The position numbers and the translations under genes are program-made. This document shows positions 8,390 through 17,084 of a stretch of DNA of 64,000 bases, piece by piece. The notes beneath the pieces are model-generated. The model was given only the letters and a program-made list of their open reading frames with translations, did not search any database and was not told the DNA's origin. Numbering within the stretch: position 1 is the first letter of the stretch; each line of letters begins with the position of its first letter. Source of the stretch: an uncultured Acetatifactor sp. (GTDB taxonomy: Bacteria; Bacillota; Clostridia; Lachnospirales; Lachnospiraceae); assembly GCA_910578215.1 (NCBI GenBank), contig CAJTPH010000011.1, positions 15,860-79,859 of the forward strand. The letters are read 5' to 3'.

Positions 8390-9363
8390 GTTTCCTCCTC
8401 CAGCGTATCTATCAGCTTCAATATCTCCAGATCCTGCGCAAAGCCATATTGAGGCTGTCGGTTGTTCATGACAACCTCCACAAATTCACGAATCTCATTC
8501 TTATACGCATTCTCCACTACAAATGCCCTGTAGCCTTCTCTGTGTTCTTCGGTTTCATACAGCTGAACTTGATCCAGACTGTCCGTTTCCATGTTGTACT
8601 CACACAGAGAATCCGGCGTCCCATTCCACCGCATATATCTGTGCTCCCCATAAATTTCCAATCGTCTTACCGCAACCGGCGAGACAACGTCTATTATGAG
8701 GGCTCCTTTATTTCCATTCTCGTGCTCTATCTGGATGATATAATTATCTCGGTAATCAATACGCAATTGCGTCATTTTATCTGCAAGTACATGTGTGCCT
8801 GCAGCCTTTCCAAATGTGCGGATAAGCCAGGGAAGTTCTATCGCCATGATTTCTCTGCAGCCGTTTGTCCTTTTGTCACCAATGAAGAATTCCTTATAGC
8901 TTTCCCACGGGTGCCAGTCCGGCAGGTACTGTCCGATATGGTACACATAATTCCACTGTCTGTCTTTGCTTACCCTGCTTCTGATATAATTAATTTCCTC
9001 ACGGTAGAGAAAGGTCGACGACAAAAACAGCTTGCAGCCTTTTTCCCATGCAAGGCTTATATTTCTCTCATAGCCCTCCGGCACAAGATTAATCTCCGTA
9101 AATACATGCCATTTGTTCTGAAGACACTCTGTGATAATAGTATTGTGCGAAAGAGGCGATGTACACACAAAGGCCGCATCGATATCAAACCCCCTGCCCG
9201 CCTCCACAGAGTCCATACATTGAATCTTGAACTGTTCCTTTGCTTCCTCCCTGCGGTCTGCTCTCCCGTCCACACCAAACACCCCAAAATCCGGGAATAA
9301 TTCCCGCAACAGTCTGATGCGCCTCTTTCCCATGGAGCCAAGGCCAATTACCAGCACATTCAT
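8386..9363 (-). CDS. Gfo/Idh/MocA family oxidoreductase (first of two)
   Basis: About 325 residues from ATG 9363, with VLVIGLGSMGKRR as the dinucleotide site at the N-terminus. The second domain is of the usual size, but the EKP motif is replaced by FTEINLVPEG, so the catalytic lysine of the standard family motif is not obvious. GGAGGTGA lies 5 bases before the ATG and overlaps the stop codon of the cytidylyltransferase gene, which makes coupling likely. A GTG at 9372 is an alternative start. It may act with the adjacent paralogue on the same sugar. Confidence 0.75.
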   Translation of the reverse strand: MNVLVIGLGSMGKRRIRLLRELFPDFGVFGVDGRADRREEAKEQFKIQCMDSVEAGRGFDIDAAFVCTSPLSHNTIITECLQNKWHVFTEINLVPEGYERNISLAWEKGCKLFLSSTFLYREEINYIRSRVSKDRQWNYVYHIGQYLPDWHPWESYKEFFIGDKRTNGCREIMAIELPWLIRTFGKAAGTHVLADKMTQLRIDYRDNYIIQIEHENGNKGALIIDVVSPVAVRRLEIYGEHRYMRWNGTPDSLCEYNMETDSLDQVQLYETEEHREGYRAFVVENAYKNEIREFVEVVMNNRQPQYGFAQDLEILKLIDTLEEET

Positions 9364-9368
9364 GCGGC

Positions 9369-10109
9369 TCACCTCCGCTCCACAGAGGCGTAAATTGATA
9401 GACTATTTACCCCCCCCCCTAACAAAAATTCAGCCATTTGAAAATCCAACTCCACATCAATATCAACACTTCTTTTTCGATCCATAATGAATGCATATTC
9501 CCTTTCATTTTTTAAATAAAGACTTTTATGCTCATAACATATTTTTCTAATGTATAAGGCTCCGTTTATCCTATAATATTTCTCAAGCTGCTGCCTGGGT
9601 ACGGCAGCTTCCTGATTTTTCCGAAACTGCACCAGGGACAGATCGTCTGTCAAAGTCATAAACCACAGCGGAGAATGATCCGCCTCGCAGACGGAAGTCA
9701 CTGCATCCGCGTTTTTATCCCGAAACAGCTTATATCCATTGACAATATCCTCCGCCTCCCTGAGCGGGGAGGTGGGCTGCAAAAGGCATACGGTTTCAAA
9801 GAATTTCGCGGCTTTTAAATATCCGCTCAGCACTTCCTCAACCGTATCCCAGCTTCCCGCATTATCCCCGCTCTGCTCCCTTGAGCGCAGAAAAGGCACG
9901 GATGCGCCATATTGCATGGCAATATCCGCATAAAGGCTGCTGTCCGTGCTGACCATGATTTCATCGAACAGTCCGGATGCCCTTGCCGCATTGATGCTGT
10001 ACGCCAGCAGCGGAATGCCCCGAAGTTCTTTTATATTCTTATCCTTTAATCCTTTCGAGCCGCTTCTCGCAGGAATAACCGCGATATTTTTCATTTTAGC
10101 CGTTTTCAT
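9369..10109 (-). CDS. legF: CMP-nonulosonate (legionaminate-type) cytidylyltransferase
   Basis: A 246-residue enzyme that would join CTP to a nine-carbon acidic sugar. It shows the family site IPARSGSKGLKDKNI at the N-terminus, LLQPTSPLR near 110, and the magnesium-binding DIDVELDF close to the end. The catalytic domain is complete before a G10 tract that adds a tail of variable frame. The stop TGA lies inside the ribosome site of the next gene. The start may be ATG 10109, with AGAGGTT 7 bases upstream, or ATG 10094, which gives the canonical MKNIAVIPARSG. It lies directly after the LegG gene. Confidence 0.85.
   Translation of the reverse strand: MKTAKMKNIAVIPARSGSKGLKDKNIKELRGIPLLAYSINAARASGLFDEIMVSTDSSLYADIAMQYGASVPFLRSREQSGDNAGSWDTVEEVLSGYLKAAKFFETVCLLQPTSPLREAEDIVNGYKLFRDKNADAVTSVCEADHSPLWFMTLTDDLSLVQFRKNQEAAVPRQQLEKYYRINGALYIRKICYEHKSLYLKNEREYAFIMDRKRSVDIDVELDFQMAEFLLGGGVNSLSIYASVERR
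9410..9419 (-). repeat. G10 tract at the 3' end of the LegF-like gene
   Basis: Ten G on the coding strand follow the conserved DIDVELDFQMAEFLL end of the enzyme. With G10 the frame runs 14 more residues and stops inside the ribosome site of the next gene. G9 or G11 would stop within a few codons. The tract therefore affects coupling more than catalysis. Confidence 0.85.
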
Positions 10110-11265
10110 TCCAGAACCTCTTTTTCAGGTTGATACTTCCGTTCAGCACCGTTTCCACTGCCTTTCCCGCAATCCTTTCCGCGGCATGACCATCGCCGTA
10201 GGGATTGTCATGCCTTCTGCATTTATCCCGGATTTCGTCGCTCAATGCCATACGGACGGCGGCAAGAATACTCTCTGTATCAGGTTTGCAGTTAACGATG
10301 CCCGCAGACTGAAGCCTGCCCTTCTGTCTGTCGCCGATATTTACGGTCGGTACCATAAGCGCCGGCGCTTCAATAATCCCGCTGGAGGAATTCCCTAAGA
10401 CAAACTCCGCATGACGTATCAGCGAAAGATACCTTTTTGCGCCCAACGAACAGAATACATGCATATTTTCTATATGTTCCTCTGCCCGGTCCAGCAGCTC
10501 ATTGATTCTTGCTCCGCCCTGATCCGCATTTGATTTCGTGACAATAAACCTAAGCTCGGGAAGGGACTCAACTGCCTTGAAAAAATATTGCAGCTGCTCC
10601 TCGGCCCCATCGCTTTCCAACGTGACGGGATGATAGGTGCAGATGGCGTAGCGGCAGTCCGGCAGCCCGATTTCTTTAAGCGCCTGCTGCTTTGACATTA
10701 ACTCCATGCTTTTTATATTGTCTATGCTTGTGGAGCCATAATTAAATACTCTGTCGGGAGCTTCCCCGAGCTGAAGGACCCTGTTATAGCTCTCCCGGTT
10801 AGTTACAAAATGAAGATAGCTCATTTTTGTTATGGAATGCCGGACCCATTCGTCGATTGCACCTTCCGTGGTATCTCCGCCGCATAAATGAAAAATGGGC
10901 GTATGCGTGTTGCCGGCGGCAATGGCAATTGCCAGCATCTCATACCTGTCTCCCAGCAATAAGACCGCCTCGTATTGCTTTTGCATAAATAATTGCGTAA
11001 ATTTTACAAGAATTTCCGCCTGGTTTTTAGAAATATCCAGCTCCGACCCGGATTCCACAGGGACCTCAAGCACCTCGTCTATCCTGACCCCGTCATTCTC
11101 TATCTCCCGTATTGTTTTTCCGTATTTTTCACTCAAATGCGTTCCCGTTACGACCAGCTCGGCCTGAAAGCCGGAATTTTCACAGCTTCTGAGCTGCTTC
11201 ACTACAGGAGCCAGCAGCCCATATTCCGCCCTGGTCGATGTAACTATCGCAATTTTTTTCACCAT
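10096..11265 (-). CDS. legG: UDP/GDP-N-acetyl sugar 2-epimerase, hydrolysing (NeuC/LegG)
   Basis: A 389-residue member of the UDP-GlcNAc 2-epimerase family, with N-terminal VTSTRAEYGLLAPV and a C-terminal GNSSSGIIEAP as in NeuC/LegG. In the legionaminate route it releases the nucleotide from the 2,4-diacetamido-trideoxyglucose donor and inverts C2, which gives the 6-deoxymannose-type substrate for LegI. The start ATG overlaps the LegI stop by 7 bases. The gene order LegI-LegG-LegF matches known NulO clusters. Confidence 0.9.
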   Translation of the reverse strand: MVKKIAIVTSTRAEYGLLAPVVKQLRSCENSGFQAELVVTGTHLSEKYGKTIREIENDGVRIDEVLEVPVESGSELDISKNQAEILVKFTQLFMQKQYEAVLLLGDRYEMLAIAIAAGNTHTPIFHLCGGDTTEGAIDEWVRHSITKMSYLHFVTNRESYNRVLQLGEAPDRVFNYGSTSIDNIKSMELMSKQQALKEIGLPDCRYAICTYHPVTLESDGAEEQLQYFFKAVESLPELRFIVTKSNADQGGARINELLDRAEEHIENMHVFCSLGAKRYLSLIRHAEFVLGNSSSGIIEAPALMVPTVNIGDRQKGRLQSAGIVNCKPDTESILAAVRMALSDEIRDKCRRHDNPYGDGHAAERIAGKAVETVLNGSINLKKRFWNENG

Positions 11266-12257
11266 TCTATTAATTCATCCTCCCGAAAATCCCTTATGGC
11301 TTTTGTTCCCAACAGCTTATACCAGTTCATTGGAGATATTCCGTTTCCGGGACGTTTGGTAGTCAGATTCTCCTCCGTAAAGACCTCTCCTTTTTTTATA
11401 TCGCATGCCGCAATAATACTTTTTCTTGCCACTGCAATATTTGCAATTTCGGACTTTGCAGGCTTCTTTTCTCCCGAGCCCATCGCCGCCTCGATATTAC
11501 GAATGGCCTGTACCATAGCCTGCAGCTCGTTGGGCTCCAGACTGGCTTTATGGTCCGGTCCCTCCATATTCCGGTCAAGCGTAAAATGCTTCTCGATAAC
11601 CGAAGCGCCCATGGCGACAGCCGCAATAGGAACCTCGATTCCTCTGGTATGGTCCGAATATCCTGCCTCCCTGCCAAATTCAGACCGCAAGGTAAGCATT
11701 GCGTTTAAATTTACATCCTCAAAGGGCGCCGGATACTGCGTCGTACAGTGAAGAAGCGTAATTTCACCCGAACCATTTCCCTCCAAAGCATTGATCGCCT
11801 CTCTGACCTCATTTAAAGTACTCATTCCCGTGGAGAGCACTACCCTCTTATGCGTCCTGGCTATTCTTTCCAGATAGGGAAGATTTGTAATCTCACCGGA
11901 GGGAATTTTCCACATACTGCAGCCAAGCTTTTCCAGGAAATCGATACTCTCCAAATCAAAGGGAGTGGATAAAAAAGGGATTCCTATTTCCTCACAGTAG
12001 GAGGCTAACTCAGCAAATTCGTCATAGCTTAGCAACAAGCTTTTTAACATTTCCTGCTGGCTCATCTCTGCGCCGATATTTTCCTTCTGGTAATCTGCCA
12101 TATGGGCAAATTTTGATACCAGCGAATTCAGCTTAGCGGTTTGAAATTTAACAATATCCGCCCCGCAGTTTTTTGCCGTCAAGGCTAATTGCCTGGCGGT
12201 TCCAAGGCTTCCGTTATGATTGACCCCGGCCTCGGCGATAATAAGCGTACGCATCAT
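11259..12257 (-). CDS. legI: N-acetylneuraminate/legionaminate synthase (NeuB/LegI)
   Basis: About 332 residues from the ATG at 12257. The NeuB TIM barrel (about 1-245) contains IIAEAGVNHNG, IVKFQT, LSTPFD and STGMST; the C-terminal SAF (antifreeze-like) domain spans about 275-332 with RPGNGISP. The enzyme condenses phosphoenolpyruvate with a C6 amino sugar. The legionaminate assignment rests on the neighbouring LegB, LegC, LegG and PtmE; the sequence alone would also fit a sialic acid synthase. TGATG overlaps the previous stop by one base, and AGGAG lies 6 bases upstream. Confidence 0.9.
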   Translation of the reverse strand: MMRTLIIAEAGVNHNGSLGTARQLALTAKNCGADIVKFQTAKLNSLVSKFAHMADYQKENIGAEMSQQEMLKSLLLSYDEFAELASYCEEIGIPFLSTPFDLESIDFLEKLGCSMWKIPSGEITNLPYLERIARTHKRVVLSTGMSTLNEVREAINALEGNGSGEITLLHCTTQYPAPFEDVNLNAMLTLRSEFGREAGYSDHTRGIEVPIAAVAMGASVIEKHFTLDRNMEGPDHKASLEPNELQAMVQAIRNIEAAMGSGEKKPAKSEIANIAVARKSIIAACDIKKGEVFTEENLTTKRPGNGISPMNWYKLLGTKAIRDFREDELIEW

Positions 12258-12886
12258 CACGTTCTCCTATCCTTGATTATTTTTGCCGGCACACCGGCGA
12301 CAGTACAATCGCCGGGCATATCCCTGTTAATTACGGCGCCTGCTCCAACGATTGTATTTGCCCCCACACACCGCCCCTGAATAATCCGGGTTCCGGTTCC
12401 TACATTGACTCCCTGAGACAAACGAACATTGCCGGAAATATTGGCTCCCGGGCTGACAGTCACAAAGTCCTCAAAAACACATTCATGCCCTACAGTGCAA
12501 TTAAGATTTATAATGCAAAAGTCGCCGATATCTATGTTCACGGTTAAGACGGAACCCGCGCATATGAGATTACCCTTCCCGACGGATACGCTTTCGGACA
12601 TAATGACATCCGGATCAATCAGGTTAGGAAATTCCAGCCGGCTATTCTGCCGGTACATTTTCGCCAGCCTCTGCCGCTGTTTTGTATCTGCTATCGCTAT
12701 GGCGACAGACAGCTCCTGGGGATATTGCAATAAATATTCGTCATCCCCTATAACCCTGTCGTCACCGATATGACTGTCTATATACCCCAGAAAGTTCCAG
12801 CAGGGTTCCACCTCATTAATTCTGTCAACGATCCATTTTATTTCCCGGGCAAATCCACTTGCACCTACAATAACAATATTCTTCAT
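12257..12886 (-). CDS. NeuD-family sugar O/N-acetyltransferase (second copy)
   Basis: A 209-residue protein with an N-terminal Rossmann-like PglD/NeuD domain (IVIVGASGFAREI, about 1-80) and a hexapeptide left-handed beta-helix (about 90-200) with the GHECVFEDFVTVSPGAN pattern that includes the catalytic-type His. It may be the O-acetyltransferase (NeuD-like) while the adjacent paralogue does the C4 N-acetylation, or the reverse. Its ATG overlaps the stop of that paralogue (TGATG), and the frame of the G10 tract upstream decides whether this coupling exists. Confidence 0.8.
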   Translation of the reverse strand: MKNIVIVGASGFAREIKWIVDRINEVEPCWNFLGYIDSHIGDDRVIGDDEYLLQYPQELSVAIAIADTKQRQRLAKMYRQNSRLEFPNLIDPDVIMSESVSVGKGNLICAGSVLTVNIDIGDFCIINLNCTVGHECVFEDFVTVSPGANISGNVRLSQGVNVGTGTRIIQGRCVGANTIVGAGAVINRDMPGDCTVAGVPAKIIKDRRT

Positions 12887-13581
12887 CAGGCAGCCCCCCT
12901 ATTCATACCGATCTTTGGGGCTTGCCTGACAACGGCGGGTAAATTACCCCCCCCCCTATTACAATCATTACTTATTATTTTGTATCCGTTATGATCATGC
13001 ATATAATAATTTCTCCTGAGCGTCTCGCCTGCAGGTATCACTGCCCTTGACGGTATATACAGGCTCTGTGTAATTGTGGCATTTGCGCCGACAAAAACCG
13101 CGCTTCCCACTTCAACCTGTCCGCATAAAACAGCCGAAACCGCAATATGTGTATAGCTCCCAATAACACATTCATGTTCAATTAATGCCATGGTATTGAC
13201 AATGACCATTTCGCCGATTTTGGCCTCGGCATTTACGATAGCTCCCTTACCCACAAAGGTTCCCTCACCCAGCTGTGCGGTTTCGCATATAATCGCGGAA
13301 GGATCGCTGATAATCGGCAGGATATATCCCAGCTGCTTAAGCTTTATATATAGCCTCTCCCTAATATCCCCTTTTCCCAGATATCCGATTCCAACCGCAG
13401 CCCTTTTTATTCCCTTTTCAAAATATTTCTCAAGCACATCATCTGTGCCCAAATATGTATACTTTGAGTTATGCGGCGTTATATCGGTATACCCGGCTAT
13501 TTTATATTTTCCTGCTCTTTCGATACAATCAGCTACGCTTTTGGCATGTCCGCCGTATCCTACCAATATGATGTCTTCCAT
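12886..13581 (-). CDS. NeuD/LegH/PglD-type sugar N-acetyltransferase
   Basis: A 231-residue protein. The N-terminal LVGYGGHAKSVAD is typical of PglD/LegH, and the beta-helix with NTMALIEHECVIG carries the His used by PglD to acetylate a 4-amino sugar. That fits the LegH step after LegC. The catalytic domain ends near residue 200; the last 24 residues come after a G10 tract and look unconserved. No clear ribosome site precedes the ATG, only 2 bases after the PtmE-like stop, so it is probably translated by coupling. Confidence 0.8.
   Translation of the reverse strand: MEDIILVGYGGHAKSVADCIERAGKYKIAGYTDITPHNSKYTYLGTDDVLEKYFEKGIKRAAVGIGYLGKGDIRERLYIKLKQLGYILPIISDPSAIICETAQLGEGTFVGKGAIVNAEAKIGEMVIVNTMALIEHECVIGSYTHIAVSAVLCGQVEVGSAVFVGANATITQSLYIPSRAVIPAGETLRRNYYMHDHNGYKIISNDCNRGGGNLPAVVRQAPKIGMNRGAA
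12947..12956 (-). repeat. G10 tract near the 3' end of the LegH-like gene
   Basis: Ten G on the coding strand encode RGGG in the tail. In the present frame translation ends at the TGATG that also starts the next gene. G11 gives an immediate stop (GGG TAA), and G9 stops 15-20 codons on but out of register with the next start. The tract adjoins a small palindrome GGGTAAATTACCC. Confidence 0.85.
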
Positions 13582-13583
13582 GG

Positions 13584-14663
13584 CTATTTTTCAGAGGCAA
13601 TATTAAGCTTCTCCTCCATACGCTCCATTTCGCTGAATTCTCCCATATCCAGAAATGAATTCTCACTGACCGGATACATTCCGACTTTTCCGCCCTTTGT
13701 CATTACCGTCTCAACCAAATCCGTCATATGATATACCTTATCATCCGGAATCAATGCAATTATGTCAGGATTGATAACATACATTCCGGTGTTGATAAAG
13801 TAAGACAGCTTAGGTTTTTCATCTATGCTTTGGATCTCGCCGTTATCACCTGCGTGAATGACCCCATACGGAACCGTAATATTTTTTAATGCGGAAACCA
13901 TTGTTATCGTATTTCCCGAATTAATATGGTAGTCGTATATATCGCCGTAGTCGGCAAGAATCAAGGCGTCGCAGTTTGTGACAAACAGCGGCTTGTCAAG
14001 CTTGTCCGTTATAAGCTTAATGCTGCCGCCGGTGCCAAGAGGCTTGGTTTCTTCGACGTACTTTATTTCATATAAAGTATCCAGGCTCTCAAAATATGAT
14101 TTAATCATGCCTTTTTTGTAATTTACAGTCATGTAATAGTTTAAAATACCGTACTCCGTAAAGCAGTTTATAATTCTTTCCACAATGGGCGTTTCTCCAA
14201 TCGGAATCAACGGCTTCGGTAAAATTCTTGTATAAGGGTATAAGCGGGTGCCCTTTCCTCCTGCCATGATAACTACAGGAACCTCCGAAAGATCCTTCTT
14301 TTTTTGCGGGACTGGATGATTACTGCTTTCCCTGAACAAAACAATATCAACAATGCGTCTGTTGTGATCCAAAATCGGAAGCGCTGTAATATAATACTTT
14401 TCCATCACACTATAGGCTTTTGCTCTTTCTTCATGGAACAAATATTTAGGTGATCGGGTCATAGCGCCGCACACTGAGGCATGAATATCGCCGGCCTTTA
14501 AAATCCACCTTCTGATATCGCCGTCTGTAATACATCCGCAAAGGGCATCCTGCTCATCTACGATAAACACGATTCCCTTTGAATTGCTGTCTATCTTTGC
14601 CATCACATCGACAATTGTCATGGTGCTGTTTCCAATGAAAGCCGGCAAAAAATCTCTATTCAT
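13584..14663 (-). CDS. ptmE: CBS-domain sugar-1-phosphate nucleotidyltransferase (PtmE-like)
   Basis: About 359 residues from the ATG at 14663. The N-terminal CBS-domain pair (about 1-115) is followed by an NTP_transferase domain starting at VVIMAGGKGTRLYPYT, with KPLIPIGETPI and the GTGGSI motif. PtmE of Campylobacter is the glucosamine-1-phosphate guanylyltransferase that supplies the GDP-linked precursor of legionaminic acid; this is the same architecture. The start is placed at 14663 because AGGAG lies 7 bases upstream, and ATGAATAG overlaps the LegC stop. It supports a GDP-GlcNAc-based rather than UDP-based route. Confidence 0.85.
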   Translation of the reverse strand: MNRDFLPAFIGNSTMTIVDVMAKIDSNSKGIVFIVDEQDALCGCITDGDIRRWILKAGDIHASVCGAMTRSPKYLFHEERAKAYSVMEKYYITALPILDHNRRIVDIVLFRESSNHPVPQKKKDLSEVPVVIMAGGKGTRLYPYTRILPKPLIPIGETPIVERIINCFTEYGILNYYMTVNYKKGMIKSYFESLDTLYEIKYVEETKPLGTGGSIKLITDKLDKPLFVTNCDALILADYGDIYDYHINSGNTITMVSALKNITVPYGVIHAGDNGEIQSIDEKPKLSYFINTGMYVINPDIIALIPDDKVYHMTDLVETVMTKGGKVGMYPVSENSFLDMGEFSEMERMEEKLNIASEK

Positions 14664-15834
14664 ATGCGCACTCCTCAAGCACCTGCTTAATCCGGTCTGC
14701 AACGTATTCTATATCCTCTTTTGTAATTTGCGTACTTGAGGGAAGGTTCAAAATCCGTGCGGCATAATAAGGAGCTTTTTCCAGCTTATAGGTATCCTCC
14801 TGCAGATAGGGGATCTGTTCATTGATAAGCCCCCAAATGGCTCGGGTCTGAACTCCCTGCTTTTCAAGCGCCGTAATGATATGGCGCATTGATGCAGCGA
14901 CCTTGTCTCTGTTTATCTCCAATGAGTAAAACCACTTATTGGACTGGGTACCCTCACGAAACGGAATCATTCTGCCAAGCTCAAACCCGTCAAGCAGCTG
15001 CCTGTACAATTCAAAATTAGCCCGCTTGCGACGGATAAATTCCGGAAGCTCCTCCATCTGGGCTACGCCAAGCGCCGCCTGGAGGTTGGTCATCCTGTAG
15101 TTATATCCCACTTCATTATGAATATAATAATGCGGATCATCCTTTGCCTGGGTAGACAGGTAGCGCATATGATCCACAACGGCCGCATCCTTTGCCGTAA
15201 CGGCGCCGCCGCCCCCGGTTGTAATAATTTTATTGCCGTTAAAGGAAAACGCTCCAAAATCCCCAATGGTTCCCGCGTACTTTCCCGCGAAAGGACCCTC
15301 CGTATATTTTGTTCCAAGAGCTTCCGTTGCATCCTCAATGACTTTAATATTGTACTTACTGGCGGTCTCAAGTATGGATACCATATCCGCCATATTTCCA
15401 AATACATGGACGACAATCAGGGCACGTACAATTTTTCCCCTGTATAAAAGCGCGCTCCCGTCAAACGTGCATTGTTCCTCGCAAAACGTCTTCAGTTTAA
15501 CAGGGTCCATGCAGAAGCTGTCATCACAATCCATAAAAACAGGGGTTGCAAACTGATATTTTACCGGGTTGACGGCCGCAATAAACGTGAGAGGAGGTAC
15601 AATAACGGCATCTCCAGGCTTTACCCCGGCTTCAACCAGAGAAAGATGCAGGGCCGACGTGCCGCTCTGACATGCGGCTACATTGCCCGTCTGAAGAAAT
15701 TCAGCCATTTGCTGCTCCAGCCTGGTTATGTACGCTCCGCCGGTTGAAACCCACCCCTGCGCGAGCGCTTCATTTACATATTTTTTTTCGTTTCCTTCAA
15801 AATTAGGGATAGATAAAGGAATAAACCTGCCCAT
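14656..15834 (-). CDS. legC: DegT/DnrJ/EryC1 sugar aminotransferase (LegC)
   Basis: About 392 residues from ATG 15834, preceded by AGAAAGG. It is a PLP enzyme of the DegT family: Schiff-base lysine K202 in SFNGNKIITTGGGG, and DATEAL with the PLP-ring Asp near 168. In the pathway it adds the C4 amino group to the 4-keto sugar made by LegB. A longer reading from 15900 would overlap the LegB gene and lacks family similarity. The gap to LegB is 22 bases. Confidence 0.9.
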   Translation of the reverse strand: MGRFIPLSIPNFEGNEKKYVNEALAQGWVSTGGAYITRLEQQMAEFLQTGNVAACQSGTSALHLSLVEAGVKPGDAVIVPPLTFIAAVNPVKYQFATPVFMDCDDSFCMDPVKLKTFCEEQCTFDGSALLYRGKIVRALIVVHVFGNMADMVSILETASKYNIKVIEDATEALGTKYTEGPFAGKYAGTIGDFGAFSFNGNKIITTGGGGAVTAKDAAVVDHMRYLSTQAKDDPHYYIHNEVGYNYRMTNLQAALGVAQMEELPEFIRRKRANFELYRQLLDGFELGRMIPFREGTQSNKWFYSLEINRDKVAASMRHIITALEKQGVQTRAIWGLINEQIPYLQEDTYKLEKAPYYAARILNLPSSTQITKEDIEYVADRIKQVLEECAYE

Positions 15835-15856
15835 TTTTATGCCTTTCTGCATGCTT

Positions 15857-17065
15857 TTACATTTTTGTATCCAGAGACCTGCCGGTTTCCATGTGCTCAA
15901 AGTTCGGAAGATATGCCTTCATAATAGAAACAATCTCCTCTTTAGTTGTTTCCGCTCTTTCAAACGCCGCATTTAAGTCATTAAACAGGACCTTAACCCG
16001 CCCCTTATCCGGAATACTTTTATCCGTTACGACTCCCAACGCCTTTAATCGCTTGAAATCTACATTTTCGTCTTCCGTATAAAATTCCTCAAAAGCTTTT
16101 TCACCGGATGTGTTTGAAGCGGAGTAATGAACAGGATAACGTCTGCTTCCTGTTTTAAGCGCCTCTGCCTTATCAATGGCATCCTCGTCGCTTTCACACA
16201 ACAGAACCTCATATCCGTGCTCCTGCAGCAGTTCGGTTGCAATTTTATCAAAGGTCATCATCTGCGCTTTTTCCAGCTTCGGAAAAAATATCTCCCTGTT
16301 TTTTCCAAGCATACAGGCTAGCATGCAGATCTGACCGCTTTCCTCAGGAGAAACAAAATACCTCTTTACATCAGACGGGGAGCTTATGGGCTGAAGCTTT
16401 CGGAGCCTTTCCAGAAATCCTGCAGGAAGCGAGCCATTGGAAAAAGCTACATTTGCAAATCTCGCCGTTTTCACCGGAAACATGTCCGAATAGGAAAAGA
16501 TCACATCCTCCATGATACGCTTGCTTGCCCCCATGATATTTACCGGGTTTGCCGCCTTGTCCGTGGACACACAGAAATATTCTTCCGGCGGAAATTCTGT
16601 CATAAGGTCGAGCAAAAGGCCGGCATGAAGCACATTGTTCTGTAGAAGCGCTTCCACGGAATAAATATCCTTCTCCGAGCGGACATGCTTATGCGCCGAA
16701 AAGTTTGCTACAATATCAAAGCCTCCCCGTTTACGGAACATTTTTTGAAATACGGAGGACGCAAAATCCATGGGATAAGGTATATAATCCTCCGGGATAT
16801 ACATGTCCTTTGCAGACCTGAGATCTCTGGTAAGCTCCGCCAACGCATTTTCATTATAGTCCACTACCACCATGGTCTTGGGACGGAAAGGAAGGACCGC
16901 CTTTATGAAGGAGCTTCCGATGCTTCCCGCACCTCCGATAACAAGAATCGTTTTATCCTTGATTTTTGCAGACAGCGCTTCTTTATTCTCATGAATGTCC
17001 GGCAAAAACATACTTGCCGGCCTCTTTATTACAGTTTTTGAAATAAACCCATTTAAATCAAACAT
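15857..17065 (-). CDS. legB: NDP-N-acetylglucosamine 4,6-dehydratase (LegB)
   Basis: A 402-residue short-chain dehydrogenase of the CapD/PglF/LegB group (PF02719). NAD site GGAGSIG at 44-50; active-site block STDKAANPVNIMGASKR, where Met replaces the usual Tyr of other SDR enzymes, as is normal in this group. It removes water from the N-acetylglucosamine nucleotide to give the 4-keto-6-deoxy sugar, the first committed step of the legionaminate path. The long N-terminus without membrane helices separates it from membrane-bound PglF. GGAGG precedes the ATG. Confidence 0.9.
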   Translation of the reverse strand: MFDLNGFISKTVIKRPASMFLPDIHENKEALSAKIKDKTILVIGGAGSIGSSFIKAVLPFRPKTMVVVDYNENALAELTRDLRSAKDMYIPEDYIPYPMDFASSVFQKMFRKRGGFDIVANFSAHKHVRSEKDIYSVEALLQNNVLHAGLLLDLMTEFPPEEYFCVSTDKAANPVNIMGASKRIMEDVIFSYSDMFPVKTARFANVAFSNGSLPAGFLERLRKLQPISSPSDVKRYFVSPEESGQICMLACMLGKNREIFFPKLEKAQMMTFDKIATELLQEHGYEVLLCESDEDAIDKAEALKTGSRRYPVHYSASNTSGEKAFEEFYTEDENVDFKRLKALGVVTDKSIPDKGRVKVLFNDLNAAFERAETTKEEIVSIMKAYLPNFEHMETGRSLDTKM

Positions 17066-17084
17066 CCGTCAGAACCTCCCAATT

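Noticed and set aside
8449..9300. Long plus-strand frame opposite the Gfo/Idh gene
   Set aside because: The minus-strand gene has a clear NAD site, a ribosome site and overlaps with its neighbours; the plus frame has none of these.
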